Assembly (NCBI GenBank): GCA_948567375.1
Contig: OX419758.1
Span: 5,647,001-5,711,000 of the forward strand
Direction of reading: 5' to 3'
Length of the DNA stretch: 64,000 nucleotides
From: Lunularia cruciata
Taxonomy: Eukaryota > Streptophyta > Marchantiopsida > Lunulariales > Lunulariaceae
Shown in pieces: positions 20,465 to 32,975 of the stretch. Under the pieces are notes generated by a model. It did not search any database, had not been told where the DNA came from, and saw nothing but the letters and a program-made list of their open reading frames with translations. The translations under genes were made by a program, and so were the position numbers. Every line of letters begins with the position of its first letter. Position 1 is the first letter of the stretch.

Positions 20465-23400
20465 TACCTTCTATGGTACATCTTCAACTTATCATGGTTA
20501 ATCCTATCAAAGTGTCTTCCTCCCAACTCCTTGAGATCATAGGTGTAATTGCCCCACACCTTCTCCACTATGAATGGTCCAAAGTACTTAGGCAAAAACT
20601 TCTTTTGCACTCTCTTGAATCAAATGGAATCAAACAACATAACCCAATCACCTTCTTTGAAAGGCTCCACTTTATTCTTGCCTTGCCTCTTTTCATAGCT
20701 CTCCTTTTGTTTCCTTTGGGCTTGCTCCACTCGAACCATAGCAACTACTCTTGCCTCTTCCAACTCCATGAGTTGATCCTTCCTTGACTTCTTTGCATCA
20801 CCTCCTTGTGCTTTCTTCAATCTCTTATGAATGCTTTGGAAGGTAGGAATTTCAAAGTGAATAGGTAAGGTAGACTCAATACCATATACCAATTGAAATG
20901 GAGAATATCCAGTGGAAGTCTACATGGTTGTCCTATACTCCCACAAAACTGCATGAATCCTCTTGTCCCAATGATGTTTAGCCCCCTCCATTTTTGCATC
21001 TTTGGCCAACATCATGCACAAGGTCTGATTGATTCTCTCTGCCAAGCCATTGGAATTTGGCTTATAGGATGTAGTTACTCTATGTGTGATAGAGAAATGT
21101 CGTAGCATGGCTATAGTAACACTTCTTGTAAACTCTCCTCCTCTATCAAAAACCAACTCCAAAGGGCATCCAAACCTAGTGATATAGCATTCATAAAGAA
21201 ATCTACCCACTTCATCTTCATTCTTGTCCGTCAATGGTCTAGCCTCAACCCACTAGGTAAGGTAATCAGTAACTATCACAATGTACCGATTGTTCTTTGG
21301 GGTTCTATTGAGAGGACATACAAAATCAATTCCTCACTTCTCAAAAGGTCCTAGCAATAGAATTGATCTAAGTGGTGGAGTGGATGTAAACTTTATAGCA
21401 AAAGCTTGACAAACATGACAAGTTTTTCAATAATCAAGACAATCCTTGAAAATCCCTTTCCAATGGTAACATGCATCTAGAATCTTGAAAGCAATCACCT
21501 TTCCTGCAAAGTGTCATCCACATACTAAACCTTCATGAAACTCCTTTATGAGTAGGATAGACTGTTCCTTACCCACTGCTCTTTGAAGTAGACCATCTGC
21601 TCCTTGGTAAAAAAGAATATCCTCCACCATTGTGTAAGGTCTAGATCTTGCTCTTGCACCTTCCTCTCCCTAGCATGCATCCCTTTTGGATAGTTACCTC
21701 TTGTCACAAAATCCACAATCTCCTTGTACTCCATTGGAACCTCTTGAGTGACTGAGATTGTCATGAGCTCTTCATCGGGAAGTAACCATCCATTGGCTCA
21801 TCTCCATCATGATCATAGGCTCTAGGTAACAAATCAGCATTTGCATGTTTCTTTCTTGGCCTATCCTCAATGGTGTAGTCATACTCAGACAAGAGTATCA
21901 TCCACCTTGCTAGTCTCCCTTCAACATTAGGCTTGTTGAAGATGTACTTCAAAGCCTTGTGATTCGTGACAATAGTGGCTTTTCTTCCAATCAAGTAGTG
22001 TCTAAACTTCTTGAGACCAAAGATCACTGCCAACCCTTCTCTCTCCGTGACAGAGTAGTTCCTCTCTACTGAAACCATCTGCCTACTAGCATAAGCTATT
22101 GGATGATCATGCCCATCTTGGTCTAATTGACTAAGAGTGCATCCTATAGCTACATTAGAAGCATCAGTGTAGAGGATGAAAGGCTTACTCCAATCAGGTT
22201 TAACAAGAATTGGAGCTACAACAAGGGATTGCTTGAGCTCCTCAAAAGCTTTGGGAGCCTCCTTGTCCTCCAAAATCACCATGTAATCTACACCCTTCTT
22301 CATGTAGATGGTCAATGCATAAGCCTTGTTGGAAAATGAGAAGATGAACCTCTTATAGTATCCAACCATCCCCAAGAATTGGCGTAACTTTGTCAAGCTT
22401 GAATGGAATGGAAGGTCAGAGATTTTCCTCACCTTCGCAGGATCAATTGCTATTCCATCCTTGGAGATGATGTGCCCCAAAAGTAGACCTTCTTCACATC
22501 CAAAAATGCACTTCTCTGGGTTGAGTGATGCATTTGCCTCATCCAAGCATTGCAAGACCTTGATTGGGTGCTCAAAGTGCTCCTCCTTGCTCCCATAGAT
22601 ACAAAAGTCATCAATGAAGTCTCTCACAAATTTCCCAATGAAAGGTTCAAATACCTTGTTCATGAACCGTTGGAATGTGGCTAAAGCATTGCAAAGCCTA
22701 AAAGGCATGACCTTGAAATCATAAGTTCCCCAAGGTGTGGTGAATGTGGTGAGTTGTTGATGCTCAGGTGCAATCTTGATTTGGTTATATCCACTATAAC
22801 CATCTCCAAAACTGTACTTCTCATGACCTGCAACCTCCTCCAAGATCTCATCAATGAATGGCAATGGGTAATAGTCCTTCTTGGTAATAGCATTGAGCTT
22901 CTTGTAATCCACACATACCCGAAGCTTACCATTGTTTTTCTTCACAATCACAATTGGAGACACCCATTCTGAATTCTCCACCTCAAAGGTAAATCCAACT
23001 TCCTTGAGCTTATCAATCTCCTCCTTCACAACCAAAGATATTGGTGGGCTAATGCGACATTGCTTTTGGCGGATTGGTCTTGCATGCAACTCCACATCTA
23101 TCTTGTGCTCCTCCAAGGTGACTTCCTTCAAATCCTTGTAATTGAAAGCAAACACATGGATGAACTTGCAAAAAATCTCCTCAAATCTCACTTTCTCCTC
23201 CTTGGTAACATTTGGGCCATACTTGAGGGTAGATAACCTTCTCTCTACCTCCTCAAGTGTCAATGGTGATTTATCTGGGTCCTTGAAAACCTTTGGCTTA
23301 GGCACAAAATCCATAGCACACAAAGGATACACATCTGAATCAGATTCAGATTCATCCTCCTCCGTAGAAGTCTCCTCCTCCATGCTTGTGTCCACACTTG

Positions 23401-25283
23401 AAGCTCCTTCTTCAAAATCTGATTCCCAATACTCAGAAGATGGTATATCTAAATGTGAAGTGTTGGTGGTGTTAGTCATAGGAATGGTGACTCTATGGTT
23501 TGATGGCCCAATCCTCAAGTACCCTTTGTGCCATCGATCAGTTGTGCGTGCTGCTCTCAACCATGGCCTCCCAAGAAGTAAGTCATAGCTTGAATCATTC
23601 AAGACTTGGAAAGTCATGAGATTTTGAACTCCCATAACTGAAACTACCACTTTATCCATCACCCCTATTGGTCGAACTTGTTGCTTGTTTGCCATGCTCA
23701 CCACAAATGTTGAAGGTCTTGAGGGTATCATACCCAACTTCTTCATCAACCTTTCTGACATGGCATTCATTGTTGATCCTCCATCAACAAGTGCATCCTT
23801 GATGTTGTGACCATTCACTCTCACATCAATCTTGGAGGCATATTCACAAGCCTCCCATGGTGTTGGCTTGGCATCCACCACCCCCATTGATACTGGAGCT
23901 TTTGCCTTCTTTTTCCTCTTGCTCCTTGTAAAACTCAAACCACCTCTAAGCTCCTTTCTCAAGGTAGGGTTCAAAGCAACCAATTGGCCCATTGTGATGT
24001 TAGCCTTGGGGCTCCAACATCTTCCAACACATTGTAGTTCCACTGTTTCTTTGAAATCAAAAAAATCCTCCATCCCCAACTTTTTCCTTGGAGTCTTTGT
24101 TGTTGATGGTGTTGAGGTGCGAGTGCTTCTAGTAGACATAAGAGCATCCTTGCTTGGAGTAAATCCTTGAGAAGAATGAACATCCTTTGCAAAATGAGCT
24201 CTCTTCTTCTCTTGTGACAAAAGCTCTAAATTAAGACCCTTGGAGTTTGAGCACTCTCCCTTCTCATACTTGCTCTCAACCACATCTATGGATGCTATCC
24301 CCTTACCTTTGTTGGGATAAGGATCCACTTGGGTTTCACTACCTCCCTCTTTCCCTCTATTGGCTCCTTCATAACCCCTTCCTCCATGGTAAGTGGAATT
24401 TGGGCAATTCCTTTGGATATGGCCTCTTCCTTCACAACCAAAAAAATTTCTATCATTGAAATTGTTGGCTGGTTGGCCTCCTCTATATGGATAGTTTCCA
24501 TAACTCCTAGGCCCTCTCCCTACATTCTGATCCACCTCTCTCTTCTCCCATAGTTGCACCACATTGATCTTGAGATCCGCAAGCTGTTTTATGATGGTTT
24601 GAAGTGGATCCTTTGGTGGAGGTGCAAGAATTGGAGCAATTACTACTTGTGGTGCAACCCTTGCCACCAAAGTATCAGAAGTTCCACCATACTTGTAGCC
24701 TTGAGGAGGATGCACAACCTTCTTCACCACCAAATCACTCTCATCCTCTTCTAAACTCTCCTCCATACAAATTGTGATCTTGATAGCTTCAACCTTGGAA
24801 GAAGGTTTCTCATATCTCACCTTGATTCTAATTTGTGGTCTCAAACCTCTCACAAAATTCTTGTTGAGCATAGCCCCTATGCCAATCATTGGGGTCTCCA
24901 CATCATCCTCACCTTCCTCAACACTATGCAAAATTTGGACTCTAATTTTTCCACTCTTTCCACATAGACTCTCACTTTCTTTCCATCTCCTTGTTTGAGA
25001 AAGGTAACCTCACTCAACAATCTCTCATAACTGTCATCTGGAAGAAATTTCTCTATGAGTGCTGAAGTCAAAGTCTCCCAAGACTCTTTTTCCCCATCTC
25101 TCCTCTCTCTCTTTTGGTATTCTGACTCCATGTAAGTACTACATCTTCAAAGAAATCTGGTAATAATGAGGCCCACTCATTCTTCCTCCTCTCATTGTTT
25201 CCTATGCAAGCTCTCATGAAGTCTCTCACAAAGGCCTCCACATCTTCTTCATCCTTGCCAAAGAAAACCGGAAGTTTTCCCAT
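20465..25283 (-). pseudogene. Element C gag-pol polyprotein, broken
   Basis: Runs parallel to B from the MGKLPVFF start at 25283 to the terminal MYHRR at 20465. A long open section at 21761-24931 (1056 codons) covers the end of gag, protease, reverse transcriptase (FIDD intact) and RNase H. Frameshifts near 24930 and 25130 break gag; several shifts and stops between 20620 and 21764 break integrase. The gag zinc knuckle has lost its first Cys (reads NFFGCEGRGH). It cannot produce a working polyprotein. Confidence 0.92.
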
Positions 25284-25357
25284 CTTAACCCCTCACTATC
25301 TTTCTTTTCTCTCAATTTTCTTTTTCTTTTTCTCTTTTCTTTTCTCTCACTCTATTA

Positions 25358-25522
25358 CTAATAGAGTATATACATGACTAACACCATCTGAGAATAATCC
25401 ACTCTAGGGAACAAAAAAGGTTCAGGTTGCTCCAAGAGTTCTATAGCAACATCAAATCCTAGAGTGCATATTAATCTAACTCTCATGGATAGTTTATCCA
25501 TAAGTTGAAAGATTACCTCCAT
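25358..25522 (-). CDS. Element C leader mini-ORF 2 (54 aa)
   Basis: Open and the same length as in A and B, despite decay elsewhere in C. The ATG is two bases after the ORF0 stop. Function unknown. Confidence 0.4.
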   Translation of the reverse strand: MEVIFQLMDKLSMRVRLICTLGFDVAIELLEQPEPFLFPRVDYSQMVLVMYILY

Positions 25523-25524
25523 CA

Positions 25525-25998
25525 CTAATCTTGAGAACTAGCTAATGAAGGTGGTAGTATTTCTGTAGCTGTACTAAGACTCTCTCCAAGATTATTCACC
25601 AAAGTCTCCAAAAGTGCTTTTACTCCACTACACTTATATTTTTTTGGAAGTCCTTCTACTCCACAAACCTCACACAACTCCTTGGTCTTAGATCTTCTCC
25701 CTCCTAATCTTGGTGAAGAAGGTCCAACATGCAAACCCAAGTCAAGTAAGCCTCTCCTTTCCCTCAATCTCTTGCTCTCAAAGGTCAATGGACATGAACT
25801 TGCCTTATGTCCCTTCTTTCCACATAGAAAGCACTTAGACTCACTCTTTCTTCCAAGTGGTGTAGGTTTTTTGATCCTCTCAACACTCTCTTCAAATTCT
25901 ATTGTAAACTCTCTTTTCCTCAAATCCACCCCTAAAATCACCTCAAACCCTTGGGGAACCTTGCATAGTCTCAATTTCCACTCTTGGTGACCCTCCAC
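25525..25998 (-). CDS. Element C ORF0: zinc-knuckle protein (157 aa)
   Basis: Full-length homologue of the ORF0 proteins of A and B. The first CCHC knuckle (CFLCGKKGHKASSC) is intact. In the second cluster the usual His is replaced (GLPKKYKC instead of GLPKGHEC). The frame is open while the neighbouring gag-pol is broken. Confidence 0.6.
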   Translation of the reverse strand: MEGHQEWKLRLCKVPQGFEVILGVDLRKREFTIEFEESVERIKKPTPLGRKSESKCFLCGKKGHKASSCPLTFESKRLRERRGLLDLGLHVGPSSPRLGGRRSKTKELCEVCGVEGLPKKYKCSGVKALLETLVNNLGESLSTATEILPPSLASSQD

Positions 25999-26856
25999 GT
26001 TCCCAAGATGAATCTAAACACTCAAACATGTTTTTTGTTGCTCTCAAACTCCTCATGCATGAGATCTCCACTTTGCAGAATTGACCCTTCCTCACAATTT
26101 CACTCAGATCTCTCAACTAGTATGTGAGAGTCCTTTGAAATTTTGCACACCTGATCACAACTCCAAGGTGTGCCTCCTTGAAAAGTTTTAGATCTTTGCA
26201 TTGAGCCATTTAGCCTAGACATTTTTCTATTCAGCACACATATTTCAGATTTGGTCTGAAAACCACCCCTTCACTTCAAAAACTCATCACTCCTTGTGCA
26301 AAAACAATCTCTCTCTAATTTTTGTGGCAGCAAATAGGATACAAGGCATTGAATTGTCTTGGAAATTTTGAGGAAAATTCACTGAAAATTAAAGAAATGG
26401 CAGACTCTGTACAATTTTCCAGAGAGCATGCAATTGCGGGAGCAATTTACCCTATCAACTTTCAAAAATTCTAACCCAGTGTGCTTAGTAACTCTCATAA
26501 TAATTTTAAGTGTGCTAATTGAAAGATAACCCAAGCTATTATGTGTCTAAATTTCAAGTCCAGATCTCAAACTTGAAATTTTGCCCAAAATCACCTTAAT
26601 CCCCAAAATCTGCAATCCACCTCACACAATCTCTCCAAATCCTCTCATGTGTACAAGATGTACAAAATCACTTCAAAGACATCATAATGAACTACAGGGT
26701 ATACAAATAGATCTTGGTTCTCTAACATAAGTTCAGCCCTCTCCTCTCCTAATGTTCTCTCCAAGTGAGCTCTCATAGCCTCCTTCTGCCTAATGTAGAA
26801 TTGAACGCGGAATATTATCTTGCTTTCTAGAGAGGTCCCAGTAATGGAACCGAAAA
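25999..26856 (-). other. Element C leader with decayed mini-ORF 1
   Basis: Corresponds to the leader between primer site and ORF0. The mini-ORF 1 frame at 26645-26815 is open but its start codon is ATA. A degraded primer-binding site lies near 26837-26853. No other gene is seen. Confidence 0.6.
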
Positions 26857-27547
26857 TGTGAGCGGTCTTGTCTCTCACTCAGGATGAACCTCTGATGGCT
26901 TTTATGGTAGCACACCATGGACTAAGAAGGCAAGGAACCCCAACTCCATCATACTCCTCCAAGGCTAACACTCCAAGATCAAGACATTGCTCACTAGAGA
27001 ACTCAATGAGAGAGAGATAGTTGCAAATGAAAGCATGATGAGTACCTCCTCACCCCTTGTTTATATACTTGTGAAATAGTTACACACCAAAGTTACCAAT
27101 TAGTGGAGAAATTCAAGTTACTAGGCTAAAAGTCAAGTAAAATCAAAAAGTAAAAAGGAATATCCATTCACATGGGCATATTCCCCTAAGCATATGGTCT
27201 TATCTTGACTCAACCACTAAGTCAAAGATTCCTTCACATGGGCTATCCTTGGACTATAGAAGAATCCAAAACAAAAAGGCTTGTGAGCCCAAGAGTTCTC
27301 AACTCTTTCCTCAAAGCCAAACACCTAGGAATTATACCAAGTCAACACATTAGAATCCAAAATAGTGATGCTCATCTTTTCTACTTCCTCTAAAGTAAGG
27401 TCCTCTCTATCTTATCCATGACTAAATTTAGCTAACCATGACTAATATAGAACCATCCTTTATCTCTATATAAATAATATCTCTTAAGTACTTGTAATAC
27501 CAAGCTAAATATCACAATACCACACACATGCACAAATGGGTGTTACA
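26857..27547 (-). repeat. Element C 5' LTR
   Basis: 691 bp G-family LTR. It ends at TGTTACA (plus strand) directly before the aggc duplication and the D2 LTR. Confidence 0.92.
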
Positions 27548-27551
27548 AGGC

Positions 27552-27859
27552 CCACCATCACTTTGCACCGTTTGCACCATCAAGTGTGCCGTCAATGGGA
27601 TGGTTAGGGTTTCAGACCTAGCCTGAGTCCAGGGGGTTTACTTTTGAAGTGCAGCTCTAGAGAGCTCATTTCTCTGATGTTGAGCCTTTGAGTTCTTGGC
27701 TATGGTGGACAGAGGCCGGCAAGCGTCACCTGGATTCTTTAGCTAGAGTGGGTGTCGGTTGACTATAATCAATGCCCAATTGTTGGCTGTTTATAGAATG
27801 ACAGATCAAGTTCTGATCTGAGTTGAGTTGAGTTGAGAGTGGTAAACAATTTGATTACA
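27552..27859 (+). repeat. D2 left LTR, second part
   Basis: Continues the D2 LTR after element C and matches 36785-37109. It ends AATTTGATTACA, taken as the LTR 3' terminus because homology with the right LTR stops there. No convincing primer-binding site follows. Confidence 0.75.
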
Positions 27860-29430
27860 TCAAAGAAGTGAAATCAAGGAGAAATTGGGTGTAGGAACTT
27901 TGAGTGTTGGTGGTATTTCCAAGCTCGGTGGATCGTTGGTAGCTCAATTGAAGTTCAATTTTTCCCTGGTGTGCAGAAGCTTGTTGCTTGATGGAGATTT
28001 GGTAGTAAGGCAGATGGTGTGCGGAAGCATTGGCCAATTTTGAGCACAAAAGGAGCAAATTTTGAGCTCAGGAGGTGAAGGTAGGACCAATTTGTTGCAA
28101 GTTAGGCTCAGAAAGTAAAATTGAAGGTGGAGTTGTGAAGCTATTCTCGTGAATTTGTGATATGAAGAAACCCGTGTTTTCAATTTAGCTTGAGTGAAGA
28201 GTTAGTGAAGGATTTGGTAGTCAGCCAAATTTAGGGTTTATGTCAAATTTTACATCAAATTTTGGCTGGATTTTATGTTAGATTTTGGCCAGATTTGGAG
28301 AAGTTTTGCCTAGTTGGAAGACTTTTGCAAGTTTGGAGGAGTTTTGCCAGATTTTGGAGGAGGTTTGAAGTGGCAAGGAGAAAGGCCTCATTTGGGCATT
28401 TAGAGACTTAGAGGCATAGTGTTGTGGCCTATGAGAGACTACAAAGGCCTAGAAGGGCCAACAAGTGAACTTGTTGGCATGAGGCTAGCTAGTTTAGAGT
28501 AGATCTTGGTCATTGGTTGGCAAAATCTGCCTATCCTACTAGATTGTGTGCAATAGGGTTTGACCCCTAGATCTCTTGTTCCTAGATTGGTGCTCTAGCC
28601 AACTGGTCCACCCTCACTTGTTGTCCTAGTGATTGTGCCATTGTTATCTATACACTTGTAGCTTTGGCTAAGAGAGGCATTTTGATCCCATTCTTGGTGA
28701 ATTTGGTAGCTTAGGACTTAGATATGAACTTCTCTTGTGTCAAATGCCAAATGGTGGCAAAGTGAATCCTATGTTGTTTTATGAGATGGAGGGTTTTCAT
28801 TTAGATTTCTTGTGATTGGACCCCCTCCATTCTCTACTTCTTGTTTATGCACCATGTTTGTGTGAGGTGCCTTGATTTTTTAGCATTGGTGATTTGGTGT
28901 GCTCCTAGTAGTGAGGCTTGAGTGATGACCAGTCAAACTATCTTTGTTTCTCTTTGGGGAGGCAGAGAGTGATGACTTGCAGACCATGAGAGTACATGTT
29001 GTGATTGCAAGATACAGGTTGCCCTTTCCCCTAGTGTAGTTATCCCGATTAGAGTTACATTAGTAGGTGGTGCTTAGTTGGTATTGGCACTTGGTGGGGT
29101 ACTTGCGGTTGCAATTTGTGGTTTTGATTTGCGGTTGCGGTTACTTTGTCACGATAGAGTTCTTTAGGGATTCCAGAGGAGATAGCTCTAAAGTATACAG
29201 TGGGTTTACTTGGAGTGGTACTCAGTATCAGCCTATATCTCAAGTCCTAATGAGGGAGGAGATTGACTATGAGTTGGAGTTTGACATAGGAGTTGATTCA
29301 ATTGTGTCCGCATTGTTGTTGTGGGACATGGACAAGATTTATGGAGCCTCCAAAAGCCCTAGGTGTTACTCAGGTACGATGGGTACCATTGAGTTGGATT
29401 ACTTCATCTTGGAGTTTGATAGTTGGTGTG
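27860..29430 (+). other. D2 leader region, no supported gene
   Basis: About 1.6 kb between the left LTR and gag. Open frames here (for example 29067-29441) show no recognised domain and may be decayed gag N-terminus. The only structure seen is a tRNA-like sequence on the minus strand at 28551-28612. Confidence 0.5.
28500..28612 (-). mobile_element. Possible tRNA-derived SINE head
   Basis: On the minus strand a tRNA-like segment starts GGTGGACCAGTTGGC. It has an A-box-like motif (TTGGCTAGAGCACC, near 28594-28607) and a B-box-like motif (GGGTCAAACCC, near 28555-28565) about 30 bases on. It does not fold into a clear complete tRNA by eye, so a SINE head or tRNA relic is preferred over a tRNA gene. 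Confidence 0.35.
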
Positions 29431-29538
29431 ATCTGCAATAGATGTAGAACCTGACTTTTTTTACACCCTTCATGGCATGGAAGAGGTTGTTTCAGTATCT
29501 GGAGTTCAAGAGACTACCATGAGTTCAAGAGAGCTCAT

Positions 29539-30400
29539 TTGGAGGAGATTGAGTTATGGAGACAGTATTGGTCTCTGAACTATGTCTCTATCACTTCAAG
29601 TTGGGTAGCCAGGAGTAGATTGGTTGTACCTATGAGTTCTAGCTCAAGTAATGTTAGTGGAGCTAGTGAAGGTGCACTAGCTGGAGAAAGTGCTACTACA
29701 AGTGGAGGTACCGCTACAAGAAGTGGTGTGGTACCAGGGTTTAACCCCATGGTGGAGTTCTTCTTGCGTTTGGGGCAGAACTACCAAGGAGTGTGGATTG
29801 ACAAGTTGAAGAGCTTGCAAGAGTTCTAGTGGAAGGCTAGAGAGAGCTTACGCGAGGCATACACTCGCATGAGGCGGCTGATCAGTTTCACTAAGGAAGT
29901 TACTGAGGCCCAGGCAATCCAATTTTGGTATGGGATACTAGATAGGGAGTTGCAACATAGAGTTTGTGATGCTATGTTGTTACAGGCTACTTTGCCAACT
30001 TTGGCAGTGGTCTTTGGTTTGGCTGAGCGTATTGAGCTCAACATGGTGGAGGAGAGAGTGGTGTCATCTGGATTTGGTAGGGAGACCTCATCCACGGTTG
30101 TGCCTTCTTCTAGAGTGCAATAGAGTGCACCACGCCCAGTTGGTTCTTGAGGATAGGATGGACAGCCTAGATCCTATGGAACGAGTGGAGGGCCTAGTGG
30201 AGTTAAACCCTTACCTTCATTTTTGGGTCAGCAATAGCCAGTGAGTGGTGATGTTGCTTGTTGGACTTGTGGTGGACCTCACCATTAGAGAGAGTGTACT
30301 CAAGGCAGTGAACTTGATACCTTGAGTGCATCACAGCCAGCACAGAGGCAATGTGAGCATTGCCATAGAACTAGTCACACTAGTGACTGATATTTTGACC
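29539..30400 (+). pseudogene. D2 gag with zinc knuckles
   Basis: One frame with scattered stops encodes a retrotransposon capsid-type segment (SLREAYTRMRRLI... then FWYGILDRELQHRV, about 29845-29965). Two Cys/His knuckles follow, the first of CX2CX3HX4C type near 30271-30309 (CWTCGGPHH, then a stop, REC), the second near 30352-30395. The matching part of D1 is at 18931-19592. The same frame continues into protease and methyltransferase, so the family probably made one long fusion polyprotein. Confidence 0.75.
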
Positions 30401-30816
30401 TACACCTGGAGTTACTGAGTGGTAGGGCTGTTATGGAAGGTAGTAGAGGAGCTCTAGTTCATGGAGGACAAGGTGGTAGAGGATCCACACCTAGTAGGGG
30501 TGCAGTACCTGCCTTTACTTCTAATACAACTATGGCTACTTGGATTGAGTAGTTGGAGCAGAGATTGGCTAGTATAGCCATTGCTCAGAGGAGATCAGAT
30601 TTGGGTGCTGAGGCTTCCACCTCATATGCTGATGATAGAGATGCTTTGGACTTCATGTGCGGAGCAGCACAAGTGAATGTATCTGCAGTAGTGACTAGGA
30701 GTGCAGAACATGCTCTAGAGCCTAGAGGAGCATCAATGGAGTTGGACCTACAAAGAGGAGAGGTTGGGAGACAGGTCAGACTTCCCTTGTCTTTCACACT
30801 ATTTGAGGCATTGTAG

Positions 30817-31584
30817 ATGACATCCATGGTCCCTAAACATCCTAGTGTAGGTGTGGTAGGTGGTGATGGAGTACATGATGGACTACCTGCTAGTCAACCA
30901 CTTGCTACTACACAAACTGAGTCTAGCATGATGTTGGGGGCGGCTCAATTGATTATACAACATCCTTTATTTTCTGCCAATGACATGTTTACATTGGGAG
31001 TTGACCTAGCCCTAGTGTTCTGGTTGGCTGACATGCTTTGTGAGAGTAGGGATGATGCGGTTCCTACTACTAGAGTAGAGGTGGTTGGTCGTGGAGCTGA
31101 CTTGGTTGAGAAGCATTGGAGCTATTCAGCAATTAGTGGTTTATGGCAAGCGGCAACGGCTAGACTGGAGGAGTTGCCAGCTAGACCAGCCTTTGAGAGA
31201 GCACTGCTCACACTTGGTGTTGTCCTAGTGGATAACCAAAGGGGGATTTTCCATTTGGTGAGACCTTCAGGGAAGGTCTATACACCACAGAGAGTCTTGT
31301 TAGACTTTGGTGCGCAGCCCCTTATGTTGTGGAAGGTTACAATTGTTGGTTTGGAGTTAAGGAAGACCGATGTGGAGAGGTATCCATTTCAAATCCAGAC
31401 ATCTCTAAGTGGTGGTTTGACATAGTACATCACACGTGGGAAGCTTGTTGTCCAAGTTCAGCCTGGTCATCTGATTGATAGCTTGGTGGTGAGAGATCAT
31501 GCTATTGCAACAATAGCTGAGTCATATGGTGTGCTAATTGGGGAAGCAATGTTATATCCCATGGGTTTCAGCATTGACTATTGA
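30817..31584 (+). pseudogene. D2 aspartic protease region
   Basis: Retropepsin-like region in the same frame as gag. The active-site context is VLLDFGAQPLM with the Asp codon at 31303-31305; the normal Ser or Thr after Asp has become Phe. A downstream part (near 31500-31580) carries the SYGVLIGEAMLYPMGF segment, resembling the second half of retropepsin folds. Stops occur at 31423 and 31582. The matching D1 region is about 37640-38055. Confidence 0.7.
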
Positions 31585-31689
31585 GAGGAGACAACCTCCT
31601 ATAGACCAGGTTGGAAGTCTGGTGAGGGACGGGTATGCCTACTAGTACGCTTCAGTAGTGGCAATCTTGGCTCACTACACTCCGAGACC

Positions 31690-32975
31690 ATGGCAACATC
31701 AATTTTAGCTTTCAATGGTACAGTTACTTGGCCTGGTGACTTGTTGGAGGGGAACGCCCATGCAGAGGATACTCCAGTACCAAAGGAGATCACTCAGATT
31801 TGGAGTACAAGTGGGATTGTTCTATCCATCTTGGATGTTCCATTGTGGAGTTCAGAGGAGACATTGCAGCAACATGCAGATCAGTTGGTGCAGCAAGCTT
31901 GGAGTGGAGCCTTTGTACCATCAAGAGATGAGTGTGAGGATGAGCCTCCAAAGTCAATTACTTTGACACCTCTAGATACCACACTCATTGCTTGGCAGTA
32001 TCCAGTAGAGGAGATATGTCTATTGGAGTTGTTTGGTTAGATTAGCACGGACTAGCTATGATATTATAGGCGGGTATAGGAGTACAGAGGTACTTGTATG
32101 CAGAGAGAGATGAGATTGCTAGGTGAGTCTCTCCACATCACATGGCACACTTGGCCTATCGATATCCAATGTTATTATTGATGTCAGCAGTCAAAGGTTA
32201 CCAGAAGGCCCTACCAGTAGACATTTCCTTACTGGGGGCATGATTTGGAGAGACATAGGCCTATTCACTTGGTGATTTCTAGATGGCCATGTCAGGGACA
32301 TACACGTGTGGGTAGAGGTTTGGGTCTCCAGGATCCTTGTTCTGGTGTGTTTTGGGAGATGTTACAAATACTACGACATCTCTAGGTTCATCAGTCTATT
32401 TCTCTAGTTTACCCTTTAGAGAACATTCCTTTGATGGGTGATTCTTGCACCAAAGTGGTGGTGAGTACACATCAGGTCCATTCTTGGATGGGACCTGCTA
32501 TATTGTTAGATGCAGCCAAAGTGGGATCACGGGTTCATTGTCTTCATCTTTGGTGGACGAACCTCTTACCCAAAGAGGTTCTATAACGTGCTTATGATGG
32601 GATTTAGCAACTTGACCACATCCTTGTTGATGATATGATGGATGTTGGGCGTTAGTCTCAAACAGTGGTAGTGGCTGATAGGTCACCTATGGTAGTGGTG
32701 AACCTAGTTGGATAGCCTAGAGCCACATTTCCCACACTCATGAGTTTCCTAGGCTCTCATGCTTTTCAAGAGGGAGGACCTAGACTTATTTGGGACTCAC
32801 AATTACAATAGTTGGTGGAGCCAAATGCTGATGAGAGAGAGCATGCAATGGGTTTTTGCACCGGTATCACCATTGTTCCAGAAGTGTCAGAGGCATCCAG
32901 GCATCAAGTTTAAATCAGGCTATGGACCTGAACTGTTTGACCTGGATTGTGAGTCTTGGCTTGGCAAAGTAGTGT
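31690..32975 (+). pseudogene. D2 C5-cytosine DNA methyltransferase domain
   Basis: This lies between protease and reverse transcriptase in the gag-protease frame. Catalytic-domain motifs appear in the canonical order. Motif I is LLELFG at 32020-32037, followed by a stop where Gly is expected. Motif IV is WPCQGH with catalytic Cys at 32290-32292 and Gln at 32293-32295. Motif VI is ENIP at 32419-32430. Motif VIII-like GSRVH with WWTNL lies at 32524-32565. EREHAMGF near 32833-32856 and a motif X-like QAMDLN near 32920-32937 follow, the last after a one-base shift. A PCQ rather than PCN motif IV points to DNMT1/CMT or bacterial Dcm-like enzymes rather than DNMT3/DRM. About ten in-frame stops, clustered after motif I and in the C-terminal third, make this copy inactive. 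D1 has a second, truncated copy. Confidence 0.85.

Larger units (their letters stand above)
19737..27547 (-). mobile_element. Element C: degenerate G-family Ty3/gypsy element
   Basis: Minus-strand copy with LTRs at 26857-27547 (5') and 19737-20415 (3'). It is inserted in the left LTR of D2; the flanks gggc (19733-19736) and aggc (27548-27551) fit a 4-bp duplication with one change, and the unoccupied site can be read at 36780-36790. It has the same leader ORFs and gag-pol as A and B. LTRs differ in length and at many sites, so it is clearly older than B. Confidence 0.93.

Noticed and set aside
28551-28612. Functional tRNA gene
   Set aside because: A- and B-box-like motifs are present but stems do not form a clear cloverleaf by eye; listed as a possible SINE instead.
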